Source of the DNA: Blattabacterium cuenoti
Lineage (GTDB): Bacteria; Bacteroidota; Bacteroidia; Flavobacteriales; Blattabacteriaceae
DNA: 64,000 nucleotides
Direction of reading: 5' to 3'
Assembly: GCF_014252375.1 (NCBI RefSeq)
Contig: NZ_CP059221.1
Coordinates: 186,001-250,000, forward strand
Shown: positions 36,988 through 45,756 of the stretch, piece after piece
How the letters are laid out: every line of letters begins with the position of its first letter
How positions within the stretch are numbered: the stretch's first letter is position 1
Made by a program: the position numbers and the translations under genes
The notes under the pieces: model-generated
Database searches by the model: none
What the model saw: only the letters and a program-made list of their open reading frames with translations
What the model was told of the DNA's origin: nothing

Positions 36988-38298
36988 ATGAAAAACGTAA
37001 GTATTTTTATTGTCGCTTTACTTGCATTTTTTTCTAATCTTTTTTCTCAAAATGAGAAAAATGATAAAAATGATAAAAATGAAAAAAAAAATTTTTCTAT
37101 AAAATTAGGAACAAGCGATATCAACTTTTTTTCAGAAAAAAATCCTTTAGAAGGTTTTTTTTCTTCTGATAGAAATAGTATAGGTCCATCTTCTGGTATA
37201 GAACTAGGATATAATATAAATGATCATGTAGGATTATATCTAGACGGTACTATAGGATTAGTAAAAAACTACAGATGGAAAGTAGGAAATTCTCAATTTG
37301 TTAAATTGAGTAATGGAGTAAAAATACATGCATTACCTAATAATAAAATTGATCCTTACCTAAGATTAGGTGGAGGATATCATAGGTCTAATGCATATAT
37401 AGAAAATGATTTGAAAATATCTGATAAACAATTATTCAGAACAAGTAAAGTAAATTTTCCACTTGTAGATGGAGGAGTCGGAGTTAATTTATGGATGCAT
37501 CCTAATCTTGGTATAAATGTAAATAGCACTTATAATCATGTTTTTTCTAAACAATCAAGTAATTATCTAGATTTTTGGAAACATGATCTGGGATTAGTAT
37601 TTCGTTTTAAAAATTTTTTAAATGGAAATAAAATTTCATATGAAGATAATGAAAAAGATCAAAAATCATCATCTGATGATGAAAAAGATTTAAAACAAAA
37701 CAATTCAAAAAAAGAAGATTCAAAAAACTCTAATAAATCAGAAGATAAATCAACTAACGATGGAAAATTAGATTTAACAAAGAAACATTTGATTACAAAT
37801 TTAAATAATGATTTATTATATGGATTAAAATTTAATAATAAAAATAAATCTAATTCAGATACAACAAAATCATCTTCAATACCTAATCAACAAAAACCTG
37901 AGAAATCTAATGAGAAACCTTCTATAAAAGAAAACAAAGAAAAAGATAAACCTTTAAATAATACAACAACAAAAACAAAAAATAAAAATACAGTAAACAC
38001 AAATAGTTCAGTAAATAAAAACGTTAAAAATAAAACTAAAAAACATAAAAAAAATAAAACAGAAAAAAGAGGTAAAAATAACAAAAAGAGTAATAAAAAT
38101 AGATCAAAAAATAATAGAAATAATAGAGGAAAACATTCTAATAAAAGACCTAATAAGAAAAGATCTAATACTAATAAAAATAGAAAATCTTTTTCAAGAA
38201 AGGTGTCTTATAAAGATGAATATAACATAATTAGTTATCCATGCCATATTTTTAAAATATGGAAGAAATTCCTCCCTATAAAAAAATCTTTTTTTTAA
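36988..38298 (+). CDS. Outer-membrane beta-barrel protein (OmpA-like N-terminus) with a long Lys/Asn/Ser-rich tail
   Basis: The ATG at 36988 gives a clear signal peptide (MKNVSIFIVALLAFFSNLFSQ). Residues about 35-205 alternate polar and hydrophobic residues as in an 8-strand OmpA-type barrel, with GIELGYNINDHVGLYLDG, PYLRLGGGY and closing GLVFRF. The remaining 230 or so residues are low-complexity, dominated by K, N, S, D and T, turning almost purely basic near the end (KKHKKNKTEKR and similar). The last 30 residues are more hydrophobic (YPCHIFKIWKKF). No OmpA peptidoglycan-binding domain is visible, although flavobacterial homologues usually carry one. Confidence 0.8.
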   Translation: MKNVSIFIVALLAFFSNLFSQNEKNDKNDKNEKKNFSIKLGTSDINFFSEKNPLEGFFSSDRNSIGPSSGIELGYNINDHVGLYLDGTIGLVKNYRWKVGNSQFVKLSNGVKIHALPNNKIDPYLRLGGGYHRSNAYIENDLKISDKQLFRTSKVNFPLVDGGVGVNLWMHPNLGINVNSTYNHVFSKQSSNYLDFWKHDLGLVFRFKNFLNGNKISYEDNEKDQKSSSDDEKDLKQNNSKKEDSKNSNKSEDKSTNDGKLDLTKKHLITNLNNDLLYGLKFNNKNKSNSDTTKSSSIPNQQKPEKSNEKPSIKENKEKDKPLNNTTTKTKNKNTVNTNSSVNKNVKNKTKKHKKNKTEKRGKNNKKSNKNRSKNNRNNRGKHSNKRPNKKRSNTNKNRKSFSRKVSYKDEYNIISYPCHIFKIWKKFLPIKKSFF

Positions 38299-38350
38299 AA
38301 GATTTTAAAAGAATTATTTTTTTTTAAGAAAAAAATTAAATAAATAAATA

Positions 38351-38383
38351 AAAAAATCCCTTTTGTATCAATAGGGATTTTTT
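38351..38383. terminator. Bidirectional intrinsic terminator
   Basis: aaaaaatccct and agggatttttt pair over 11 bp around an 11-nt loop with a further TTG/CAA pairing, flanked by A and T runs. It sits between the convergent barrel gene and tatC. The last codons and stop (38368-38370) of tatC lie inside it. Confidence 0.8.
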
Positions 38384-39156
38384 TTTGAAATAAATAAACT
38401 TATTTGATAAAGAATAATCATTGGTACTATAACTATAATAGTACTTATTATATCTCCAGGAGTAATAGCTGAAGCTATAATTAATTTTATTAAAAATGCA
38501 TGTTTTTTATATTTATTTAAAAATTCATATGTAATTAAATTCATTTTAGTCAATAAAAAAATGAAAAGTGGAAATAAAAAAATTATACCCATTAATAGTA
38601 CAGAATTTGTAATTAATGAAATATAATCAGATAAATCAAATATGTTTTTTGGTATATTACTTATTTTAAAAAAATATGAAAAATGTATTAAAAATGGACA
38701 TAATATAAAATATCCAAAAAAAATTCCAGTAGAAAATAAAATTAGTATCATTAAAAAAATTTTTTTTGAATATTTTTTTTCTTTTTTAGAAAGAGCAGGA
38801 CTCAAAAACCCCCAAAATTCATAAGATATATATGGAAAAGATAAGATTATTCCTCCAATGAAACTAGTCCATATATAAGTATTAAATTGACCAAATATTT
38901 TTCTATTTTGTATATATAAATCTTTTTCGAAAAATTGATTAGAATTATATTTTATAATATTTTTTGTAATATATTTTAATAAACGATAAGATATAAAATT
39001 CATTTTAGATGGACCAAATATTATTAAATCAAATACAATATGTTTATTAAACATAAAAAAAATCATAGAAATAATAATTACTATAATACAACGTATTATA
39101 CGTGTTCTTAATTCTTCAATATGTTTCCAAAATGGAATTTTTATTTGTTTATTCAT
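38368..39156 (-). CDS. tatC: Sec-independent (twin-arginine) translocase subunit TatC
   Basis: TatC is the receptor of the Tat system that exports folded proteins. The 262-residue protein has six hydrophobic segments, the N-terminal PFWKHIEELRTRIIR motif with its conserved Glu and Arg, and the ITPGD segment near 230. The loop after the first helix (about 45-90) is longer than in E. coli. Its stop codon lies within the terminator hairpin. tatA is not in this window. Confidence 0.92.
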   Translation of the reverse strand: MNKQIKIPFWKHIEELRTRIIRCIIVIIISMIFFMFNKHIVFDLIIFGPSKMNFISYRLLKYITKNIIKYNSNQFFEKDLYIQNRKIFGQFNTYIWTSFIGGIILSFPYISYEFWGFLSPALSKKEKKYSKKIFLMILILFSTGIFFGYFILCPFLIHFSYFFKISNIPKNIFDLSDYISLITNSVLLMGIIFLFPLFIFLLTKMNLITYEFLNKYKKHAFLIKLIIASAITPGDIISTIIVIVPMIILYQISLFISKKNPY

Positions 39157-39186
39157 ATTATTTTTTTAATTTAAAACAATAAAAAC

Positions 39187-40218
39187 ATGAAATGTGGAAT
39201 TATAGGATTACCAAACATTGGTAAATCAACATTATTTAATATCGTATCTAATTCTAGAGTTTTATCAAAAAATTTTCCTTTTTGTACTATAAATCCTAAT
39301 CATGGAATAATAAAAATTTTAGATAAAAGATCGATTGAGTTAGGAAAAATTATAAATCCTATAAAAATTACTCCATCTGAGATCAAAATAGTAGATATTG
39401 CTGGATTAATAAAAGGTTCTCACAAAGGGGAAGGTTTAGGAAATAAATTTTTATCTCATATCCGTGAAACAAACGCAATTATTCATATGATACGTTGTTT
39501 TAATGATGAAAGTATTTCTCATATAGAAGGAAGTGTTGACCCAATTAGAGATAAAGAAATTATTGATACTGAATTACAAATGAAAGATTTAGAATCTATA
39601 GAAAAAAAAATAAATCAAATTTCTCGTTTAAATAATAATAAAAAAGATTTATTTTTTTTAAAAAAAATTTTAAATTTTTTGATAGAAGGAAATAACATAA
39701 GAATGTTACCATTAAAAAATTATGAAAAAAAATATTTAAAAAATCTAAATTTGCTAACTATAAAACCTATTTTATATATTTGTAATACAAATGGTTTAAA
39801 TGAAAATTTAAAAATAAAACAATTAAAAAAAATAATTAAAAAGGAATCATCATCTATTTTATTTATTTCTTTAAAAAAAAAAGAACTTTTTGATTTTGAC
39901 AATTTTTTAAATGAAATTATTTCTTTACTTAACTTAAAAACATTTTTTACAGTAGGAAAAAAGGAAATCCGATCATGGAATATTCCTATATCATTTACCG
40001 CACACGAAGCATCATCTGTTATTCATACGGATTTCCAAAAAGGATTTATAAAAGCAGAAATTATAAGTTATAATGATTATATTAAATATAAATCTGAATC
40101 TAATTTGAAAAAAATGGGAAAAATTTTTTTATCTGGAAAAGATTATATAATAAATGATGGTGATATTATTACTTTTAGATTTAATATTAGTAAAAAAATT
40201 CTTTATAATTATTATTAA
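39187..40218 (+). CDS. ychF: Ribosome-associated ATPase/GTPase YchF (OLA1 family)
   Basis: YchF is an Obg-related P-loop NTPase that binds ribosomes. The 343-residue protein has GLPNIGKSTLFN near residue 6, VDIAGLIKGSHKGEGLGNKFL near 70, and a C-terminal TGS domain containing SFTAHEASSVIHTDFQKGF near 280. It is about 20 residues shorter than the E. coli protein, mostly in the coiled-coil arm. It is divergent from tatC over 30 nt and overlaps the M42 peptidase gene by 32 nt at its 3' end. Confidence 0.93.
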   Translation: MKCGIIGLPNIGKSTLFNIVSNSRVLSKNFPFCTINPNHGIIKILDKRSIELGKIINPIKITPSEIKIVDIAGLIKGSHKGEGLGNKFLSHIRETNAIIHMIRCFNDESISHIEGSVDPIRDKEIIDTELQMKDLESIEKKINQISRLNNNKKDLFFLKKILNFLIEGNNIRMLPLKNYEKKYLKNLNLLTIKPILYICNTNGLNENLKIKQLKKIIKKESSSILFISLKKKELFDFDNFLNEIISLLNLKTFFTVGKKEIRSWNIPISFTAHEASSVIHTDFQKGFIKAEIISYNDYIKYKSESNLKKMGKIFLSGKDYIINDGDIITFRFNISKKILYNYY

Positions 40219-41257
40219 TTGATTTTAATGTTTCAAACATTAGCATTATAGATTTTTTTATATCATATTTATTAACCATTTCTACTGAAGTGTGCATATA
40301 TTTTAGTGGGACAGATATTAAGGAACATAAAACTCCATTATTAGAATATGCAAAAGAATCTGTATCTGTTCCTGTTCCATAACTAGATACTAAGCGTTGA
40401 AATTTCATTTTATTATCTATCGCTGTATTTATAAGTAATTCTCTAATTTTTTTGTGTATCGATGGGGCATATGTTATTACTGGACCAAATCCACACTTTA
40501 TATCTCCTTGTATTTTTTTATCTATCATAGGAGTAGATGTATCATGTGTAACATCTGTTATAATAGCTATATTTGGTTTTATATTATTTGCAATCATTTT
40601 AGCCCCCCTTAATCCTACTTCTTCTTGTACTGAATTCACTACATATAATCCATATTTTAAATCTATATTATTTTTAACTATCATTTTTACTACTTCTGCT
40701 ATTATAAATCCACCTATTTTATTATCTAAAGCTTTAGATACAATAAATTTATCATTCATAATAAAAAATTTGTTAGGATATGAAATTAGACAACCAACGT
40801 CTATTCCTAGATTTTTAACTTCTTTTTTATCTGAAGCACCAACGTCTATAAATATATTTTTTATATTAGGAGATCTTTCTTCTGAAGATCTTCTAGTATG
40901 AATTGCTGGCCATCCAAAAACTCCATATATTGGTCCATTATTAGTATGAATCAAAACTACTTTTGATGGAGTAATTTGATGATCAATTCCTCCATTACGA
41001 GATACATATATTAATCCATTATCAGTTATATAATTTACATACCATGATATTTCATCAACATGAGCCTCAATTACTAATTTTTTTGATGAATTAGGATTTA
41101 TAATTCCTACAGCTGTTCCATATAGATCTGTATATACTTTTTCAACATTAGGTTTTATATAATCTATCCAAATTTTTTGTCCTACACTTTCATCTCCAGT
41201 TGGAGAAAAATTATTTAAATATTTTTCTAAAAATTTAATAGAATTGTTGTTCAACAT
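40187..41257 (-). CDS. M42-family metallopeptidase (glutamyl/endo-glucanase-type aminopeptidase)
   Basis: M42 enzymes are dizinc aminopeptidases. The 356-residue protein shows the metal and catalytic motifs in order: IEAHVDEISWY near residue 70, SKALDNKIGG near 180, QEEVGLRGA near 212, ITDVTHDTST near 236 and MHTSVEMV near 325. All look intact. A probable role is peptide turnover. A 149-codon ORF on the other strand inside it is a shadow. Confidence 0.92.
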   Translation of the reverse strand: MLNNNSIKFLEKYLNNFSPTGDESVGQKIWIDYIKPNVEKVYTDLYGTAVGIINPNSSKKLVIEAHVDEISWYVNYITDNGLIYVSRNGGIDHQITPSKVVLIHTNNGPIYGVFGWPAIHTRRSSEERSPNIKNIFIDVGASDKKEVKNLGIDVGCLISYPNKFFIMNDKFIVSKALDNKIGGFIIAEVVKMIVKNNIDLKYGLYVVNSVQEEVGLRGAKMIANNIKPNIAIITDVTHDTSTPMIDKKIQGDIKCGFGPVITYAPSIHKKIRELLINTAIDNKMKFQRLVSSYGTGTDTDSFAYSNNGVLCSLISVPLKYMHTSVEMVNKYDIKKSIMLMFETLKSINNNYKEFFY

Positions 41258-41282
41258 AAATTATTATTTGTTTAATGTTTAA

Positions 41283-42074
41283 TTAATAAAAAAATAATCC
41301 TTTAAAAACAAATTTTACAGGACCAGTTAAGTAAATATTTTCATATATATTATTTCTTTTCTCAAAAGAGACTAATAATTTACCACCCAAAGTAATAACT
41401 TCTATATTATTTTTTTTACTTATTTTTTTTGTTTCTACAGAAGCAATAACTGAAGCAACTACTCCAGTACCACAAGATAAAGTTTCATTTTCAATACCTC
41501 TTTCATAAGTTCTTACATATAAATAATTCTTATATATTTTTACAAAATTAACATTTGTTCCATATTTATAAGAAGATCTAATCCTTTTTCCTTCCTTATA
41601 TATATTTATATGTTCTTCTTTATTTAAAAAAACGATATGATGAGGAGATCCTGTAAATAAAAAAACATACTTTGGAAATATTTTTATATTTTTATTATTT
41701 ATAGAAATAATATTGATAGAAATGATGTTATTATTTTTTTTATGTATTAATCCTTTATGAACTCCGTCAATAGTTTTAAAAATTACTTTATTAGAATTAG
41801 TAATTCCTAGCATATTAGAAAAGTATACAGCACATCTACCTCCATTTCCACACATAGTGCTTTCTATACCATTAGAGTTATAATATTTCATATAAAAATT
41901 ATATTTAGAATCTTTATATTTTTTAATTAATATTAATCCATCAGATCCAATTCCAGTACGTCTATTACATAATTTTTTTAAAAATTTTGTATTTTCATTT
42001 ATTTTATAATTATCATCATTTATGATAATAAAATCGTTTCCTGTTCCATGAAATTTAAAAAAATTAATCTTCAT
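41283..42074 (-). CDS. dapF: Diaminopimelate epimerase
   Basis: DapF converts LL-DAP to meso-DAP for lysine and peptidoglycan. The 263-residue protein has FHGTGNDFIII near residue 8, the first catalytic Cys in STMCGNGGRCAVYF near 75 and the second in LSCGTGVVASV near 208. It fits with MurE carrying the DAP-type DNPR motif. It is followed by the M42 peptidase gene after 25 nt. Confidence 0.95.
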   Translation of the reverse strand: MKINFFKFHGTGNDFIIINDDNYKINENTKFLKKLCNRRTGIGSDGLILIKKYKDSKYNFYMKYYNSNGIESTMCGNGGRCAVYFSNMLGITNSNKVIFKTIDGVHKGLIHKKNNNIISINIISINNKNIKIFPKYVFLFTGSPHHIVFLNKEEHINIYKEGKRIRSSYKYGTNVNFVKIYKNYLYVRTYERGIENETLSCGTGVVASVIASVETKKISKKNNIEVITLGGKLLVSFEKRNNIYENIYLTGPVKFVFKGLFFY

Positions 42075-42180
42075 TAATAAAAAATTTACTTAATAAATTT
42101 AATTATTATTAATCAAATGTTAAAATTGAATTGTATTATTGCTTTGTATTATTTTTATTTTTTTAATTTTACAGACTATT

Positions 42181-43521
42181 ATGAATAGAATAATTTTTTA
42201 TATTATATTAACTAGTTTTATTAGTTCAATGATAAGTATTGCAGCGTATAAAAAATATATTGAAAAGGAATCTATTATATTTCCTTATAATACTTCATCT
42301 TATTCATCTAATAGTAAATCTAGACGATCATTATTAGTTAATAATGAATATAACAATAACTTTAGTAAAGTTGTAGATAAAACTATACATGCAGTTGTAA
42401 ATATAAAAAATTTTCCTAAAAATAACGTAGATAATTATAGTTTTGATCCATTTGAATTTTTTTTTGGATTTCCTGATAATGAATTTAATAAAAATAATGA
42501 AAATAAATTTCAAGAAAATGATAAAATACCAATATATCATGGATCAGGCGTAATAATATCTTCTGATGGATATATAGTAACTAATCATCATGTTATAAAA
42601 AATTCATACAAAATTGAAGTAACACTTAATGATCAAAGAGTTTATACAGCTAAATTAATAGGTACTGATCCTAGTACAGATGTAGCTCTATTAAAAATAG
42701 ACGAAAAAAATCTTCCATTTATATATTTTTCTGACTCTGATAAAGTTAAAGTAGGAGAATGGGTGTTAGCAATAGGAAATCCATTTGATTTAAATTCAAC
42801 AGTTACAGCTGGTATAATTAGTGCAAAAAATAGAAATTTGGGGATTTTAAGAGAAGAAAGTAGATCAGCAATAGAATCTTTTTTTCAAACAGATGCTGCT
42901 GTAAATCCAGGAAATAGTGGAGGAGCTTTATTAAATACTAATGGTGAATTAATTGGAATTAATACAGCTATTTCTTCTTCTTCAGGAAATTTTATAGGTT
43001 ATAGTTTTGCTTCGCCTTCTAATTTAGTATTAAAGGTCGTTCAAGATATAAAAAAATATGGTAAAGTAAAAAGAGCTTTTTTAGGTATTAAAGGTATGGA
43101 TTTATCAAAAATAGAATTATTAAGATATTTTAATAAAAAAAATAATACAAATATTAAACCACAACCTGGATTCTTAGTTGGAGAAGTTTTTTATGGAGGT
43201 AGTGCGTATGAAGCCGGAATTAAAAAGGGAGATGTAATAAAAAGTATAAATAACAATAGTATTAGAAATGTTTCAGATCTATCATTTATAATAGGAGTAA
43301 AAAGACCTGGAGAAAGGATAAAAATTATTGTATTACGTAATGGTACATTAATAAGTTTTAATGTTTTATTAAAAAATATTTATGGAAAAAATGAGATAAT
43401 AAATAAAAATAAAGTTAAACATAAATCAAGTTTACTAAATTCATGGAAATCATTAGTTGAAAAATATCAAAAATACTTTAACATAATTGTTTTTATTCAT
43501 TATTTCTTTTGTAATAAATAA
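42181..43521 (+). CDS. DegP/HtrA-like periplasmic serine protease
   Basis: This trypsin-fold protease controls envelope protein quality. I prefer the ATG at 42181 (MNRIIFYIILTS, a membrane anchor or signal); the in-frame start at 42139 coincides with a near-consensus promoter box (TTGCTTTG at 42140-42147). The triad is present: His in VTNHHVI, Asp in STDVALLKID and Ser in NPGNSGGAL. One PDZ domain is visible (about 300-395, ending VLLKNI). A recognisable second PDZ domain is missing, and the tail ends IHYFFCNK, overlapping lptG by 29 nt. Confidence 0.9.
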   Translation: MNRIIFYIILTSFISSMISIAAYKKYIEKESIIFPYNTSSYSSNSKSRRSLLVNNEYNNNFSKVVDKTIHAVVNIKNFPKNNVDNYSFDPFEFFFGFPDNEFNKNNENKFQENDKIPIYHGSGVIISSDGYIVTNHHVIKNSYKIEVTLNDQRVYTAKLIGTDPSTDVALLKIDEKNLPFIYFSDSDKVKVGEWVLAIGNPFDLNSTVTAGIISAKNRNLGILREESRSAIESFFQTDAAVNPGNSGGALLNTNGELIGINTAISSSSGNFIGYSFASPSNLVLKVVQDIKKYGKVKRAFLGIKGMDLSKIELLRYFNKKNNTNIKPQPGFLVGEVFYGGSAYEAGIKKGDVIKSINNNSIRNVSDLSFIIGVKRPGERIKIIVLRNGTLISFNVLLKNIYGKNEIINKNKVKHKSSLLNSWKSLVEKYQKYFNIIVFIHYFFCNK

Positions 43522-44563
43522 ATATTGTAAAAATAAAAGTTATTAAATTTGGTATCCATATGAAATATGATGAAATATAATTTTTTAATGAAAGTATATT
43601 TATAATTTCCATTAAAAATATATAAGAAAATATAATAATAATTCCAATAATCATATTATTTCCTAAATTATTTTTTCTATTTGAAGAAATAGATAATCCC
43701 AATATTGTGAATATTAATATAGAAAAAGGTAAAATTATTCTTTTATGATATTCATTTAAATAAATATTTTTATCGTTTTTATTTTTTTTTATAATTTTAT
43801 TTAATTCAGTAATACTCATATTTTCAGAAAAATAAACATCAGGACTTAATTCATCAGGACTTGATGATATTTTTAATATTTTATACAATCCCTCTTTAAA
43901 CAAATCATAATTTTTTTTAAAAAAAATTTCTTTATAATTATATACTATGTAATGTTTTTTTTTTTTAGACCAAAAAATATATTTTGATTTTAATAAGTAT
44001 ATTAATTTTTCGTTATAAAATATTTCATATACACATCCATTTCCTATATTATTAGCCTTAGAAAAATTTTTTACAAATAAATATCTGTTTTTATCGATTT
44101 TAGCAGTTAAATATTTATTATTTCCATATAATTTTTTATTATAATTTATTAAATATTGATAGTGAAATTTATTTTTTTTTTTATTTGTTATTGGAAGTAC
44201 ATAATAGTTTATTAGTAAACTAATTAATCCTATTACTGATGCAAATATTAAATAAATAATAGCTAATCTATTAAAACTAATTCCGTTAGATAATATAGTT
44301 GTTATTTCTGAACGTTTTGTTATTTTAGATGTAAAAAATATGACAGATAGAAAAAAAGATATTGAGGAAAATGTATTAATTAACCATATAGACCAAAATG
44401 GGTAATAATAAATTAACGCTTCTTTTATAGAAGAATTATTATTTTCTAATTTATGTATTCTTTGCGTAAGATCCATTATAATACATATTATTTGAATTGA
44501 AATTGTAAAAAAAATAAAATATTTTATAAAATTTTTAATTAAATAGCGATCTAATATTTTCAT
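43493..44563 (-). CDS. LptF/LptG-family permease (YjgP/YjgQ)
   Basis: These are inner-membrane subunits of the LPS export ABC transporter. The 356-residue protein begins MKILDRYLIKNFIKYF (family start), has three hydrophobic segments before about residue 130, a beta-rich periplasmic domain to about 260, then three more helices. Flavobacteria often carry two paralogues, and sequence alone does not tell which this is. It lies 6 nt after the tgt remnant. Confidence 0.88.
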   Translation of the reverse strand: MKILDRYLIKNFIKYFIFFTISIQIICIIMDLTQRIHKLENNNSSIKEALIYYYPFWSIWLINTFSSISFFLSVIFFTSKITKRSEITTILSNGISFNRLAIIYLIFASVIGLISLLINYYVLPITNKKKNKFHYQYLINYNKKLYGNNKYLTAKIDKNRYLFVKNFSKANNIGNGCVYEIFYNEKLIYLLKSKYIFWSKKKKHYIVYNYKEIFFKKNYDLFKEGLYKILKISSSPDELSPDVYFSENMSITELNKIIKKNKNDKNIYLNEYHKRIILPFSILIFTILGLSISSNRKNNLGNNMIIGIIIIFSYIFLMEIINILSLKNYISSYFIWIPNLITFIFTIFIYYKRNNE

Positions 44564-44569
44564 AAATTT

Positions 44570-45699
44570 TTATAATCTATTTTTTAAAAATGGAATAATA
44601 TTTTTTTTCCATACATCAAAATCATTATTCATGATATGAAATCTAGCCTTATTTAATAAATTTTTATAAAAAAATAAATTATGTGTAGAAGCTATTTCTT
44701 TACCTATATTTTCATTATTTAAAAATAAATGTCTTAAATAAGATTTACTATAAAATTTATCTACATAATGATTTCCAAATTTATCTATACAAGAATAATC
44801 ATATTTCCATTTTTTATTTTTAATATTAATAATTCCATTCCAAGTAAATAACATACCATGACGAGCATTTCTTGTAGGTATAACACAGTCGAACATATCT
44901 ATTCCAAGAGAAATATATTCTAATATATCTGATGGATTACCAACTCCCATTAAATATCTAGGTTTTTTATATGGTAATTTATCAGTTAATAAATTTATTA
45001 TATTATATGTTTCTTCTTTTTTTTCTCCTAAACTTAAACCACCTATAGCAAAACCTTCTGGTTCTATTTCAGAATTATATATTTCATCAACAAAATTTTC
45101 TCTTAATTTTGGATATATACTACCTTGTATTACAGGAAAAAATGTTTGTTTATTATTATATAATTCTGGATTTTTTTTTAAAAAAAAAAACATTTATTCA
45201 TCCATAACAATGTTCTTTTCATAGAAATTTTAGCAGTATTAAAATCACATGGAAAATCTGGACAATCATCAAATGACATTATAATATCTCCACCTATAAA
45301 ACGTTGAATTTTCATAGATTTTTCTGGAGAAAAAAAATGTATTGATCCATCTATAATAGATTTAAATATTACTCCTTCATCAGTTATTTTATTAAATTTT
45401 TTCATAGAAAAAATTTGATAACCACCACTGTCTGTTAGTATAGATTTTTTCCAATTCATAAAAGAATGTATTCCTCCAGATTTATATAAAATTTTTAATC
45501 CTGGATTAAAATATAAATGAAATGCATTTCCTAGAATAATATCAGACATATTATATAATTCTTTAACATTAACTGATTTAACATATCCTTTTGTAGCTAC
45601 AGGCATAAAAAATGGTGTATTAATTTCTCCATGATCTGTTTGTAATAAACCTACCCTTGCTTTAGATAATTTATTTTTTTTTACTAAAAAAAATTTCAT
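44570..45699 (-). pseudogene. tgt: Queuine tRNA-ribosyltransferase, frameshifted at a T11-A9 tract
   Basis: Tgt exchanges G34 for queuine or preQ1 in tRNAs. The N-terminal part (45699 to 45178, 173 codons) has ILTDSGGYQIFSM with the nucleophile-region Asp and FDDCP, ending MNKCFFF. The remainder (45193 to 44570) resumes FFFLKKNPELY and includes FPVIQGS, GIDMFDCVIPTRNARHG with the catalytic Asp, and STHNLFFY. The frames differ by one base at the tract T11 A9 (45172-45191). One extra T would restore the frame, so transcriptional slippage could rescue some product. The zinc Cys triad of E. coli is not visible. Confidence 0.88.
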
Positions 45700-45706
45700 A
45701 ACATAT

Positions 45707-45714
45707 TATATTTG
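45707..45714 (+). promoter_or_regulatory. TATATTTG, -7 box for the rsmH-mur-fts cluster
   Basis: A perfect TAnnTTTG match lies 42 nt before the rsmH ATG in the divergent gap with tgt. It probably drives the whole division and wall cluster. Confidence 0.5.
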
Positions 45715-45756
45715 TTTAATTATAATAAAAATAATTTATGAAAAATTAAAATAATT

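Noticed and set aside
37887-38084. Hydrophobic 65-codon ORF on the minus strand inside the barrel gene
   Set aside because: It is the reverse complement of the Lys/Asn-rich tail; A-rich codons read backwards give Phe/Leu/Val runs that mimic a membrane protein.
37900-38200. Possible CRISPR or tandem repeat array
   Set aside because: The repetitive look comes from AAA/AAT codons for Lys and Asn; no regularly spaced identical repeat units are present.
40452-40901. 149-codon ORF on the plus strand
   Set aside because: It is fully antisense to the M42 peptidase gene, which carries all expected metal motifs; the antisense product shows no recognisable family or start signal.
45172-45199. Two separate genes in place of tgt
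   Set aside because: The two ORFs together cover one Tgt protein in order, and the break is exactly at a homopolymer, so a frameshift explains it better than two genes.
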